Positions 8,081 to 16,033 of a stretch of DNA of 32,948 bases are shown here, piece after piece. Position 1 is the first letter of the stretch; every line of letters begins with the position of its first letter. Position numbers and translations under genes: made by a program. The notes under the pieces are model-generated. The model did not search any database, had not been told where the DNA came from, and saw only the letters and a list, made by a program, of their open reading frames with translations. Where the stretch lies: the NCBI GenBank assembly GCA_900546745.1, contig URDT01000012.1, positions 1-32,948 on the forward strand. The letters run 5' to 3'. This stretch comes from an uncultured Mycoplasmatota bacterium (GTDB lineage Bacteria; Bacillota_I; Bacilli_A; RF39; UBA660).

Positions 8081-8715
8081 ATAAATTTGTAATTTTTGAT
8101 TGGGGTGGTGTTGTTGAAAGCCATGAAGATAATTTAAAAGATTTAAAACAAGCTCGAATTCGAATGATAAAAAAATATAATGATACATTATCAGATGAAG
8201 AAATTTTAAATAAATGGGTAAATAAAACAACAAAAAATATTTCTATTGGTGCTACAAATTGTGAAAGTGATATTAAAGATTGGGTTTATTTAATTCAAAA
8301 AAATATGAACATTGACGTTCCTTTTGAAGAATTTAAAAGGACGTATGAAAAAGAGTTTGAAAGCGTTCCATATTATAAAAATGTAGTGGAGTATGTTCAT
8401 TCTTTAAAGAAGAAATGTAATATTGCTATACTATCTAATTTAATGGCATTTGATAAAGTAAGAATTAATAAACAGTATAATTTAAGTAAATTTGATAAGG
8501 TCTATTTATCGTTTGAAATAGGTATGAGAAAACCAAATAAAGAAATTTACGAATATGTTCAAAATGATTTAGAAATCAATCCTCAAGATATATTATTTAT
8601 TGATGATGATGAAGATAATATTATGGCAGCACAAGCATGTGGATGGAATACTTGTCAAGCCTATGGTTATGAATTAGATAAAATCAAACAAGCTGTAGAC
8701 AATTTTTTAAAATAA
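8077..8715 (+). CDS. HAD-superfamily (IA subfamily) phosphatase-like hydrolase
   Basis: 212 residues. HAD motifs are in order: motif I FDWGGVV with nucleophile Asp8, motif II ILSNLM, motif III RKPN (Lys), motif IV FIDDDEDN. The second aspartate of the DxD signature is replaced by Gly (DWG), as in the DxG/N variants such as YihX-like sugar-phosphate phosphatases (FDLGNV), so the general acid may be lost or supplied otherwise. The cap is the helical C1 type between motifs I and II. The substrate cannot be assigned. The start ATG at 8077 overlaps the previous stop (ATGA), and a strong terminator follows. Confidence 0.85.
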   Translation: MNKFVIFDWGGVVESHEDNLKDLKQARIRMIKKYNDTLSDEEILNKWVNKTTKNISIGATNCESDIKDWVYLIQKNMNIDVPFEEFKRTYEKEFESVPYYKNVVEYVHSLKKKCNIAILSNLMAFDKVRINKQYNLSKFDKVYLSFEIGMRKPNKEIYEYVQNDLEINPQDILFIDDDEDNIMAAQACGWNTCQAYGYELDKIKQAVDNFLK

Positions 8716-8722
8716 TAATACG

Positions 8723-8752
8723 AAACTACTGAAATAAAATCAGTAGTTTTTA
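8723..8752 (+). terminator. Terminator after the ASCH-HAD operon
   Basis: AAACTACTGA and TCAGTAGTTT form a 10-bp stem around a short A/T loop, followed by a T-rich stretch. Confidence 0.85.
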
Positions 8753-8760
8753 TTTTCAAT

Positions 8761-8789
8761 GAATAAAAAGTCACTTTGATACCATTATA
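8761..8789 (+). promoter_or_regulatory. Candidate forespore (sigma-F/sigma-G) promoter of sigG
   Basis: GAATA (8761-8765), 17 nt, then CATTATA (8783-8789). This agrees with the B. subtilis sigma-G pattern (GHATR, 17-18 nt, CATNHTA). It is placed directly upstream of a SigG gene with a very short leader, as expected for positive autoregulation; a sigma-A-like pair is not evident. Confidence 0.55.
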
Positions 8790-8809
8790 GGGATGAAAGG
8801 AGATTTTAT

Positions 8810-9583
8810 ATGGCACGTCACAAGGTAGAAATTGCGAACGTGAACACTGCGAATATTAAAGTTTTAACCAATGAAGAAATGGTAGAATTATTTCAAAAAT
8901 ACCAACAAGGAGATAATTTTGCTAAAGAAGAATTAATTAATGGTAATTTGAAGTTAGTATTATCCATTTTAAAAAAATACAACAATAGAACAGATAATAT
9001 GGATGATTTATTTCAAGTAGGATGTATAGGATTAATTAAAGCAATTGATAATTTCGATTTATCTCATGAGGTAAAATTCTCTACTTATGCTGTTCCTATG
9101 ATATTGGGAGAAATTAGAAGATACTTAAGGGATAATAGTAGTATTCGAATTTCAAGGAGTACAAAAGATATTGCTTATAAAGCGTTAAAAGCCAAAGAAG
9201 AATTAACAAATGAATTAGGAAGAGAACCATCCGTTAGAGAAATTTCTAAAAAATTAGAATTATCAGAAATAGAGGTAAGAGACGCCATTGACTCTATGAA
9301 AGATACAATCAGTATGTTTGAACCAATTTATAATGATGGAGGAGATACTATTTATCTATCTGATCAGTTAGAAGATAAAAAAGATAAATATGATAATGAT
9401 ACTAAAATTGCTTTAAAAGATGCTTTAAATCAATTAAAAGAAAAAGAAAAATATATTTTATTAGAACGATATATTATCGGGAAAACACAGCTTGAATTAG
9501 CAGAAGAAATAGGAATTTCTCAAGCTCAAATTTCACGATTAGAAAAAAGTGGAATTGAAAATATCAAAAAATTAATGTTATAA
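8810..9583 (+). CDS. sigG: RNA polymerase sporulation sigma factor SigG
   Basis: 257 residues, the size of B. subtilis sigma-G (260). The opening MARHKVEIANVNT matches the SigG-specific MSRNKVEICGVDT start. Region 2 is almost canonical (LFQVGCIGLIKAIDNFDLSH, VKFSTYAVPMILGEIRRYLR), then region 3 (RISRSTKDIAYKALKAKEEL, SMFEPIYNDGGD) and region 4 helix-turn-helix (KTQLELAEEIGISQAQISRL). It directs late forespore transcription, including germination proteases such as Gpr, which is encoded 15 kb away here. The start is ATG 8810 behind AAAGGAG. Followed by ylmC, as in the Bacillus sigG region. Sigma-F is the main alternative, but the N-terminal motif favours SigG. Confidence 0.93.
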   Translation: MARHKVEIANVNTANIKVLTNEEMVELFQKYQQGDNFAKEELINGNLKLVLSILKKYNNRTDNMDDLFQVGCIGLIKAIDNFDLSHEVKFSTYAVPMILGEIRRYLRDNSSIRISRSTKDIAYKALKAKEELTNELGREPSVREISKKLELSEIEVRDAIDSMKDTISMFEPIYNDGGDTIYLSDQLEDKKDKYDNDTKIALKDALNQLKEKEKYILLERYIIGKTQLELAEEIGISQAQISRLEKSGIENIKKLML

Positions 9584-9607
9584 GAATATACTGAAATAGG
9601 TGGTTTT

Positions 9608-9829
9608 ATGCGTTTATCCGATTTACAAGATAAAGATATTGTGAATGTAGAAGATGGAAAAAAAATAGGAAAAATTATAGATGTTGTGATAGATGAACAA
9701 GGTAATATGAAATCTTTAATTGTTCAAAGAACAAAAATGTTAAATATGTTTTCCAATGCTTCTGAAATAGAAGTAAAATGGAATCAGATTAAAAAAATAG
9801 GAACAGATGTTATTTTAGTAAATATATGA
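9608..9829 (+). CDS. ylmC: YlmC/YmxH-family PRC-barrel protein
   Basis: 73 residues, the size of YlmC/YmxH proteins. The PRC-barrel core is visible: MRLSDLQDKDIVNVEDGKKI, GKIIDVVIDEQGNMKSLIVQ, and a closing strand (KIGTDVILVNI). It lies 24 nt after sigG, as ylmC lies downstream of sigG in Bacilli; YmxH-type homologues are tied to sporulation gene clusters. The molecular role is unknown; PRC barrels mediate small protein-protein or RNA contacts. The start is ATG 9608 after AGGTGG. Its stop TGA is part of the next promoter. Confidence 0.85.
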   Translation: MRLSDLQDKDIVNVEDGKKIGKIIDVVIDEQGNMKSLIVQRTKMLNMFSNASEIEVKWNQIKKIGTDVILVNI

Positions 9830-9835
9830 TATAAT
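9827..9835 (+). promoter_or_regulatory. Extended -10 promoter element before the glycosyltransferase
   Basis: TGATATAAT is an extended -10 (TGN plus perfect TATAAT) that overlaps the ylmC stop codon. The same TGATATAATGA string precedes holA and mnmA. Confidence 0.6.
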
Positions 9836-9850
9836 GAAGTTGGTGGTTAA

Positions 9851-10861
9851 ATGAAAGTTTTATTATATACAGAAGGACTAAAAAAGGTTGGAAAATCGGG
9901 TCTTGGAAAAGCCGTTCAACATCAAATTAATGCCTTAGAAGAAAATCATATCGAATATTCTTTAGACCCTAAAGATTTAAAAGAATGCGATATTGTTCAT
10001 ATTAATTGGTATTTATTAAAAAGTTATTTTCTTGCTAAAAAAGCAAAAAAAATGGGAAAAAAGATTGTATACCATGCACATTCTACCAAAGAAGATTTTA
10101 TGAACAGTTTTAAATTTAGCAATGTTGTTGCTCCTATTTTTAAATGGTGGATATCAAAATGTTATCGTTTAGGTGATGTCATTATTACACCCACAGAATA
10201 TTCTAAAGGATTATTAGAAGACTATCATTTAAATCGTCCTATTTATGCAATATCGAATGGAATTCATGTACCATTCTTTGAAAGAAATGAATCTTATAGA
10301 AATGAATTTAGAAAAAAATATCATTATCAAGATCATGATAAAGTTATCATGGGTGTGGGATTATATCTAAAAAGAAAAGGTATTTTAGATTTTGTAGAAC
10401 TTGCTAAAAGAATGCCAGAATACAAATTTATTTGGTTTGGTTATTTAGATTTAAAACTAGTTCCAAAAGAAATTAAGGTGGCTGTAGAAACAAAATTAGA
10501 TAATTTAAAATTTGCCGGATATGTAGAACAAGAAGAGTTAAGAAAAGCTTATAGTAGTTGTGATTTATATTTATTTCCAACACTGGAAGAAACTGAAGGA
10601 ATTCCTATTTTAGAAGCTTTAGTAGAAAGAATTCCAACGTTAGTAAGAGACATTCCTGTTTTTGAAGAATATGAAGAAAATAAGGCTGTTTATAAAGCAA
10701 AAACAATTGAAGAATTTGAAGAAAAAATTAAAAATATATTAGAAAAAAAATTGCCTTCTTTAGAAGAATATGGATATCAAGTGGCTATTCAAAAAGATAC
10801 TAAAAAGGTTGGAAAACAATTAATAGAAGTTTATAAAAGTTTATTAGGAGAATCGAAATGA
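9851..10861 (+). CDS. GT4-family glycosyltransferase, possibly diacylglycerol glucosyltransferase
   Basis: 336 residues with GT-B architecture. The N-terminal domain begins MKVLLYTEGLKKVGKSGLGK and has YHAHSTKEDF and VIITPTEYSKGLL, the acceptor side; the C-terminal domain has VIMGVGLYLKRKG and the EX7E pair in TLEETEGIPILEAL (two Glu separated by seven residues), which holds the nucleotide-sugar. The region around SNGIHVPFF is typical of lipid or sugar GT4 enzymes, and the overall look resembles mono-glucosyl-diacylglycerol synthases of Mollicutes and streptococci, which make membrane glycolipids from UDP-glucose; the exact acceptor is inference. No membrane segment, so peripheral or cytoplasmic. 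Start ATG 9851, 6 nt after GGTGG; a terminator overlaps its end. Confidence 0.85.
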   Translation: MKVLLYTEGLKKVGKSGLGKAVQHQINALEENHIEYSLDPKDLKECDIVHINWYLLKSYFLAKKAKKMGKKIVYHAHSTKEDFMNSFKFSNVVAPIFKWWISKCYRLGDVIITPTEYSKGLLEDYHLNRPIYAISNGIHVPFFERNESYRNEFRKKYHYQDHDKVIMGVGLYLKRKGILDFVELAKRMPEYKFIWFGYLDLKLVPKEIKVAVETKLDNLKFAGYVEQEELRKAYSSCDLYLFPTLEETEGIPILEALVERIPTLVRDIPVFEEYEENKAVYKAKTIEEFEEKIKNILEKKLPSLEEYGYQVAIQKDTKKVGKQLIEVYKSLLGESK

Positions 10862-10870
10862 TTCTTTTTT
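10849..10870 (+). terminator. Terminator overlapping the glycosyltransferase stop
   Basis: AGAATC/GATTCT with a GAAAT loop and a following T run. The stem includes the last codons and the TGA stop. Confidence 0.65.
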
Positions 10871-10891
10871 ATAAGGAATGTAAGATTAAAG

Positions 10892-10921
10892 TTTACAATA
10901 AAACCAAAAATATGATATTAT
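10892..10921 (+). promoter_or_regulatory. Promoter of the lone pilin-like gene
   Basis: TTTACA (10892-10897), 18 nt, TATTAT (10916-10921), with a TG just upstream of the -10. It is the only candidate between the terminator and the gene. Confidence 0.5.
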
Positions 10922-10923
10922 GT

Positions 10924-10947
10924 AAATACAATAGGAAATACAATAGG
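10924..10947 (+). repeat. Perfect 12-bp tandem direct repeat in the pilin 5' leader
   Basis: AAATACAATAGG occurs twice back to back, and the second copy supplies the first bases of the AGGAGA ribosome-binding site. It might modulate translation or be a replication-slippage product. Confidence 0.7.
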
Positions 10948-10959
10948 AGATGATAAGTG

Positions 10960-11988
10960 ATGAAGAAAACAGGATTTACACTAATAGAATTACTAGCAGT
11001 CATAGTAATACTAGCAATTATCGCTTTAATAGCTACACCAACCATATTAGGAGTCATCGAAAAAGCAAGAAAAGGAGCTTCTGAACAATCTGCTTTGGGA
11101 TATATTGATGCTGTAGAAAAACAAGTAGCAATTAATCAAGTGAAGAATGAAAATTTAATTAATGATGGAACTTATAATGTTCCAATGACTGATATTACTG
11201 TAAAAGGAGAAGCTCCAACAAAAGGATGGTTAAAAATAGAAAAAGGAATGGTAACTAATTATTCCTTTGTAATAGGAAAGTATGTTATAACAAAAGGTAG
11301 TGAAACAGTAAAAGGTGATGAACCAGCAAAATCTGATGAAGAAGTTACAAAAACAGGACCAACCCAAGAATTGGGAAAAGAAAGTGATACCTATAAAGCA
11401 ATTGTTTATTTAGATCCAACGGATTTAACAAAATATTGTGATGCTTCTAATAGCGTTAGTACAACTGGAACAAAAGAAGGTTGTATGAAATGGTATGCTT
11501 ATAGTGATGATGGAACAAATTATACAATGATATTAGATCATAATACAACCGCAACCGTATCATCATGGTCAGAAAGTAAGACACAAATAACAACAGATAT
11601 AACAAGTTGGGATAGTAGTCTAAAAGCTAGATTAATTACTGCTGAAGAGGTTGTTAAGATAACAGGAAATACTAATTGGACAAGTACAAGTGAGTGGTAT
11701 TGTTTGGATACAAATCAACAGGATAGTACAAATTATTGTTCTAAGACTCAAGGAACTAGTAAATATGCTTGGTTGTTTGACTATACAATTGGTTGTAAGA
11801 ATTATGGATGTAATGTGGAGGATACTATTTATTCTGATAATAAAGGATATTGGACGAACAGTTTAAAGGATTCTACTTATGCACGAAGTGTTCATAGAAC
11901 TGGAACCTTGGATTATAATGAAGCGGCTAGATATAGTTACTATGGTATACGTCCAGTTATAACTATCTCAAAATCTATTTTAAACTAA
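10960..11988 (+). CDS. Type IV pilin-like protein with large C-terminal lectin-like domain
   Basis: 342 residues. The N-terminus is a type III-like prepilin signal: KKTG then FTLIELLAVIVILAIIALIA, with Glu at +5 and a ~20-residue hydrophobic helix; cleavage by a prepilin peptidase would follow the Gly. The pilin stalk continues to ~residue 110, followed by an acidic/Thr-Glu linker. The C-terminal half has Cys/Trp/Tyr-rich sequence (WYAYSDDGTNYTMILDHNT, SEWYCLDTN, GYWTNSL) and ends YYGIRPVITISKSILN, a form seen in C-type-lectin/sulfatase-modifying-factor-like domains of gut Firmicutes surface proteins. Alone in its unit, far from the other pilins. I choose ATG 10960 over an overlapping GTG at 10957; AGGAGA lies 9 nt upstream. 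Confidence 0.85.
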   Translation: MKKTGFTLIELLAVIVILAIIALIATPTILGVIEKARKGASEQSALGYIDAVEKQVAINQVKNENLINDGTYNVPMTDITVKGEAPTKGWLKIEKGMVTNYSFVIGKYVITKGSETVKGDEPAKSDEEVTKTGPTQELGKESDTYKAIVYLDPTDLTKYCDASNSVSTTGTKEGCMKWYAYSDDGTNYTMILDHNTTATVSSWSESKTQITTDITSWDSSLKARLITAEEVVKITGNTNWTSTSEWYCLDTNQQDSTNYCSKTQGTSKYAWLFDYTIGCKNYGCNVEDTIYSDNKGYWTNSLKDSTYARSVHRTGTLDYNEAARYSYYGIRPVITISKSILN

Positions 11989-12009
11989 AGATTTATTCTT
12001 TAGTTTTTA
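11982..12009 (+). terminator. Terminator after the lone pilin-like gene
   Basis: AAACTAAAG/CTTTAGTTT, 9-bp perfect stem with a 7-nt loop and a T tail, overlapping the stop codon. Confidence 0.8.
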
Positions 12010-12055
12010 TTTACCATAATAAGTAACTTATGTTAAAATATAAGAGGTGATAGTA

Positions 12056-13048
12056 TTGAAAAAAATAGGTATTATAAATCTTATCATTTTGATAGTAGGG
12101 CTCATTATTTTAACACTCTATAATCAATTCAGATTGAAACAATATCAAGTAACAATAAATGCTTTTGATACAAATATTATTGTAAAATACCATACAAAAG
12201 ATTCTTCTTTCGCTAAGAGAATTGAAAATCAAATAAAAAAAATATATCAAAAATATGATCAATTAACTGACACAAAAAAAGAATATGAAGGAATTAATAA
12301 CCTTTATTATATCCGTCATAATTTCTTAAAAGAAGAATATTTAACATTAGATAAAGAACTATATGATTTAATATCCTATGGAGTTGATTTATATGAAACA
12401 ACAAATGGAAAAGTTGATATTAGTTTAGGAAATGTTACTGATTTATGGAATAGTTACTTAGAAAATAAAAATGGAATCCCTACAACTGAAGAATTAAAAA
12501 TAGTTCATAATCAAACAATTAAAAACATTGTATTAATAGAAAATAACAAAATTTTAAATAATTATGTTAATATTGATTTAAGCTTAATTGTAAAAAGTTA
12601 TGTAGCAAGCATTATAAAAGAATATTTAGAATCTATGAAGATAGAATATTATTCCATTCATGCTTTAAATTCCATTACCTTAGGAAATTCATATCATAAA
12701 GATAACTTTCAAATAGCGTTACAAGATCCTAACTCACAAACAAATGTCTTTAAAATTATTTCGTCAAAAAAGAAAACTATTGCTACAAAAGGAAATTTCG
12801 AAAAATATTATGAATATCAAAATACTAGATATCATAATATCATTGATCCTAATACTTTATTTCCAGCTAATTATATGAAGAGTGTTACAGTGATTACAGA
12901 TGATACAAAAGAAGCTGACGCTATTGCTACAATCCTCTTTTTCATGCCAGTAGAAGATGGAAAAACTTATGTAGAAACTTTAAAAAATGTAGAAGCTATT
13001 TGGTATCAAAATGATAATACAATAGAATATTCTAGTGGATTAAAATAA
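12056..13048 (+). CDS. ApbE-family FAD:protein FMN transferase homologue, degenerate motifs
   Basis: 330 residues: an N-terminal membrane anchor (IGIINLIILIVGLIILTLYN) with no lipobox Cys, then the ApbE fold outside the cell. Family landmarks remain: LYDLISYGVDLYETTNGKVD, then ISLGNVTDLW, HNIIDPNTLFPANYMKSVTV (equivalent of the HIIDPrTG motif) and EADAIATILFFM (equivalent of ADalaTa). Elsewhere it is degenerate: the usual DLGGIAKGY reads DLSLIVKSY and the LVNLGG segment is replaced. ApbE attaches FMN to Thr of Rnf/NQR-type proteins; here activity is doubtful. TTG 12056 is taken as start because AGGTGA sits 5 nt upstream; GTG 12047 would overlap it. Confidence 0.82.
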   Translation: MKKIGIINLIILIVGLIILTLYNQFRLKQYQVTINAFDTNIIVKYHTKDSSFAKRIENQIKKIYQKYDQLTDTKKEYEGINNLYYIRHNFLKEEYLTLDKELYDLISYGVDLYETTNGKVDISLGNVTDLWNSYLENKNGIPTTEELKIVHNQTIKNIVLIENNKILNNYVNIDLSLIVKSYVASIIKEYLESMKIEYYSIHALNSITLGNSYHKDNFQIALQDPNSQTNVFKIISSKKKTIATKGNFEKYYEYQNTRYHNIIDPNTLFPANYMKSVTVITDDTKEADAIATILFFMPVEDGKTYVETLKNVEAIWYQNDNTIEYSSGLK

Positions 13049-13104
13049 GTTTTCACAAAAAATACATAAATATTTAATAAAATAAAATACAAGGAAGTGA
13101 TGAA

Positions 13105-13767
13105 ATGAAGATTTTAGTAGTAGACGATGAAGAAATGATTAGAAATGTTATTGAAGAATATTTAAAAAATGAAGGATATTCTTATATAGAAGCAACCAAT
13201 GGATATGAAGCAATTGATAAAGTAAAATTTAATTCTGATATTGATTTAATTATCATGGATATTATGATGCCTAAATTAGATGGTTTTAGTGCATGTAAAG
13301 AAATCAAAAAAATAAAAGATATTCCTGTAATTGTCTTATCGGCAAGAGGCGAAGAATATGATAAATTATTAGGATTTGATGTAGGAATCGATGATTATGT
13401 CACAAAACCATTTAGTCCAAAAGAACTAATTGCTCGTATCAAAGCTGTTATGAAAAGAGTAAATGGTGAAGAAGAAAATCAATTTATTTATCAAAATCTT
13501 GTCATTGATTATAAAGCTCATACTGTAAAAATTAATAATGAGCCTTTGAAATTGACACCTAAAGAATATGACTTGTTAGTATATTTCGTAAATAATCAAA
13601 ATATTGCATTATCAAGAGAACAACTCTTAAGTAATATTTGGGGATATGATTTCTATGGTGACGATCGAACAATTGATACCCATATTAAAATGTTACGTAA
13701 TAATTTAGGAAAATATAGAGACTTAATAGTTACTGTTAGAGCTGTAGGTTATAAATTTGAAGTTTAA
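13105..13767 (+). CDS. OmpR/PhoB-type response regulator
   Basis: 220 residues. Receiver domain 1-120 with acidic pocket D7/D8, phospho-acceptor D52 in IIMDIMMPKLDGF, Ser79 in VIVLSARG, and Lys101 in VTKPFSP. The C-terminal winged-helix DNA-binding domain includes LTPKEYDLLVYFVNN and DDRTIDTHIKMLRNNLG. It acts as a cytoplasmic transcription factor activated by the partner kinase, whose gene overlaps its last 11 nt. Start ATG 13105 behind AAGGAAGTGATG. Confidence 0.95.
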   Translation: MKILVVDDEEMIRNVIEEYLKNEGYSYIEATNGYEAIDKVKFNSDIDLIIMDIMMPKLDGFSACKEIKKIKDIPVIVLSARGEEYDKLLGFDVGIDDYVTKPFSPKELIARIKAVMKRVNGEEENQFIYQNLVIDYKAHTVKINNEPLKLTPKEYDLLVYFVNNQNIALSREQLLSNIWGYDFYGDDRTIDTHIKMLRNNLGKYRDLIVTVRAVGYKFEV

Positions 13768-15166
13768 AAAAATAAGGCTAGGAACCTTAAGAAACAAAAT
13801 ATGGGTATATTTAATTATCTTTTCGGTGGCAATATTATCCTTTTTATGGTTTTTTCAAATTATCTTTTTAAACTCTTACTATGAATGGGTTAAAACAAAT
13901 GAAATAGGGGAGATTGCTAATAAAATAGCAGATTCATATGAAACGGACGAATTTGAAGATACACTAACTTCTATTGCTTATAAAGAAAACGTTTGTATAG
14001 AACTAATTTATAATAATGATGAATTTTATTCTTCTAATACAGTTAATATCGGCTGTGTAGGCCAACAATCGAAAGATATTAATTATCTAAAATATAAAAA
14101 AGAAATTATTCAAAGCAATAAAGAAAAGAAAATTTATAAACTAATTAATTCTCGATTTAACAATAAAATTATTATGTATGGTTTAAAATTAGATGACAAT
14201 TATTATGTGATTGTAAATGCTTCTCTAGAACCTTTAAATTCTACAATTAATATTTTAGCTAGTCAAATGGTTTATGTAACAATTGTTGTATTTTTATTAT
14301 CATTCTTAATATCTTATTATGTATCTAAAAAAATATCGAAACCAATCATTAATCTAAATGAAGTCGCAAAAAAAATGGCAAAAGGTGATCATAATATTAA
14401 TTATGATACAACGACGGATATTGATGAGTTAAATTCTTTAGCGACTACATTAAATGCTGCTAATAAAGAATTATCAAAAACAGATGAATTAAGAAGAGAA
14501 TTAATGGCTAATGTTTCCCATGATTTAAAAACACCACTTACCATGATTAAAGCATATGCTGAAATGGTTCGTGATTTAACTTATTCAGATGAAGAAAAAA
14601 GAAATAATAATTTAAATACAATTATTGAAGAAACAGATCGACTAAACTTATTAGTAAATGACATGTTAGAACTTTCTAAAATGCAATCAAATGTAATAGA
14701 ATTAAAGTCTGAAATATTTGATTTAAATGAATTAATCAATACTGTAGTGGATAGATTCTCTTATTTAGAAGAAACAGAAGGTTATCATTTTGAATACAAA
14801 GGTGTTTCTAAAGCAATGGTAAAAGCAGATAAAAGAAAAATAGAGCAAGTTATTTATAACTTAATTGGAAATGCTACAAACTATGTAGGAAAAGATAAAA
14901 AAGTAATTGTATTATTAACAGAGCAAAAAGATCATTATCATATTGAAATCAGCGACCACGGACCTGGAATGGATGAGAAAGAATTAAAACTTATTTGGGA
15001 TAAATATTATCGTATTGATAAAAAACATAAAAGAAATGTTGTAGGAACAGGTTTGGGACTTTCTATTGTAAAAAATATTTTTATTATGCATCAACTTTCT
15101 TATGGAGTTCATTCTAAAAAAGACTCAGGAACAACATTCTATTTTGAAATAAAAAAATGTGATTAA
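13757..15166 (+). CDS. Sensor histidine kinase (two transmembrane, HAMP, HisKA)
   Basis: 469 residues. TM1 at ~17-38, an extracytoplasmic sensor of ~130 residues, TM2 at ~172-189, HAMP ~190-240, HisKA with His255 in NVSHDLKTPLT, and HATPase with N box NLIGNATNYV, G1 DHGPGMD (400-405) and G2 GTGLGLSIV (430-435). It is of the PhoR/VicK-like class that senses a cell-envelope or nutrient signal; the ligand is unknown. The TTG start at 13757 lies inside the response regulator, with AGGTT upstream, so the two are translationally coupled. It ends within a palindrome shared with the convergent methyltransferase. Confidence 0.94.
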   Translation: MKFKKIRLGTLRNKIWVYLIIFSVAILSFLWFFQIIFLNSYYEWVKTNEIGEIANKIADSYETDEFEDTLTSIAYKENVCIELIYNNDEFYSSNTVNIGCVGQQSKDINYLKYKKEIIQSNKEKKIYKLINSRFNNKIIMYGLKLDDNYYVIVNASLEPLNSTINILASQMVYVTIVVFLLSFLISYYVSKKISKPIINLNEVAKKMAKGDHNINYDTTTDIDELNSLATTLNAANKELSKTDELRRELMANVSHDLKTPLTMIKAYAEMVRDLTYSDEEKRNNNLNTIIEETDRLNLLVNDMLELSKMQSNVIELKSEIFDLNELINTVVDRFSYLEETEGYHFEYKGVSKAMVKADKRKIEQVIYNLIGNATNYVGKDKKVIVLLTEQKDHYHIEISDHGPGMDEKELKLIWDKYYRIDKKHKRNVVGTGLGLSIVKNIFIMHQLSYGVHSKKDSGTTFYFEIKKCD

Positions 15167-15178
15167 TCACATTTTTTT
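15151..15178. terminator. Perfect 28-bp palindrome: bidirectional terminator encoding both C-termini
   Basis: AAAAAAATGTGATT followed by its exact complement. It contains both stop codons (TAA on each strand, offset by one base), and gives A-tract, stem and T-tract in both directions. Confidence 0.9.
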
Positions 15179-15945
15179 AAAATATCTAACGTATGTGCAG
15201 CAGCACCTATCATATCTTGTCTTTCACACGTAGAAAGATGGTACTTTAAATAAATTTGAAATTCTTCTTCACTCATTTTATTTAAAATTTGTCGAATGTA
15301 ATTGGAAGGGCCATCTGGTGTAATAATTTTAATTCGCTTTAAGTTGCTCAATTGATTGAATCGAGTAATATCATCTAATCTTACATAACTATATAAATCT
15401 GTTGCTTTTTCTAAGCAATGAAAGTCTTCACTTAACATATGATGATCAATACATTCCAAAATATGATTTTCTTTAAAAGCATAAGTTAATACTGCATAAT
15501 CATTCATACAATATGCTACCATAATAATACCATTTCTTTTTACAATACGTTTTGCTTCATTTAAAGCTTTAATTTTATCTTCTTCATTACATAAATGATA
15601 CATAGGACCTAATAGTAATACAAGATCAAATGATTCATCTTGAAAAGCTGATAAATCAATAGCATTTCCTTGATAAGTTTTTACTAATTTACTATTTTTT
15701 TCAATCACTCTTAAATTATGTTTTACTAATTCAACAGCAGTAACATTATATCCTTCATTTGCTAAAGTAATAGAGTATCTTCCGCATCCGGCTCCAACTT
15801 CAATAATTTTTGGCGACTCAACATCTTTGATAAATTCATGAATATACCTTAAGGTTGTAATGAACTCAACTTGTCCATGTCTCGAATTTAATCTTTTATC
15901 TTCATTAAATTTATTATAGTATTCAATTAATTGTTTTTCATTCAT
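15163..15945 (-). CDS. Class I SAM-dependent methyltransferase
   Basis: 260 residues. Motif I is IIEVGAGCGRYSITLANEGY, with the acidic motif II end at TAVELVKHN, and motif IV DLVLLLGPMYHL; typical of small-molecule methyltransferases of the UbiE/Tam type. The substrate is unknown. Start ATG 15945 with GGGAGG just upstream. Convergent with the histidine kinase, overlapping it by 4 nt. Divergent from holA. Confidence 0.88.
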   Translation of the reverse strand: MNEKQLIEYYNKFNEDKRLNSRHGQVEFITTLRYIHEFIKDVESPKIIEVGAGCGRYSITLANEGYNVTAVELVKHNLRVIEKNSKLVKTYQGNAIDLSAFQDESFDLVLLLGPMYHLCNEEDKIKALNEAKRIVKRNGIIMVAYCMNDYAVLTYAFKENHILECIDHHMLSEDFHCLEKATDLYSYVRLDDITRFNQLSNLKRIKIITPDGPSNYIRQILNKMSEEEFQIYLKYHLSTCERQDMIGAAAHTLDILKKCD

Positions 15946-16006
15946 ATTAATCCCTCCCTAAAATAGTAACTTATTTTAAGAAAAAATACAAGACAAAGAT
16001 AATTTA

Positions 16007-16015
16007 TGATATAAT
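16007..16015 (+). promoter_or_regulatory. Extended -10 promoter element of holA
   Basis: TGATATAAT, with perfect TATAAT at 16010-16015; no good -35, as in other extended -10 promoters here. Confidence 0.6.
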
Positions 16016-16033
16016 GAAAAAGAGTGTGATAAT

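Noticed and set aside
12028..12038. TTATGTTAAAA resembles a XerD arm.
   Set aside because: There is no XerC arm or 6-bp centre upstream; it overlaps a promoter-like -10 region before the ApbE gene and is expected by chance in such AT-rich DNA.
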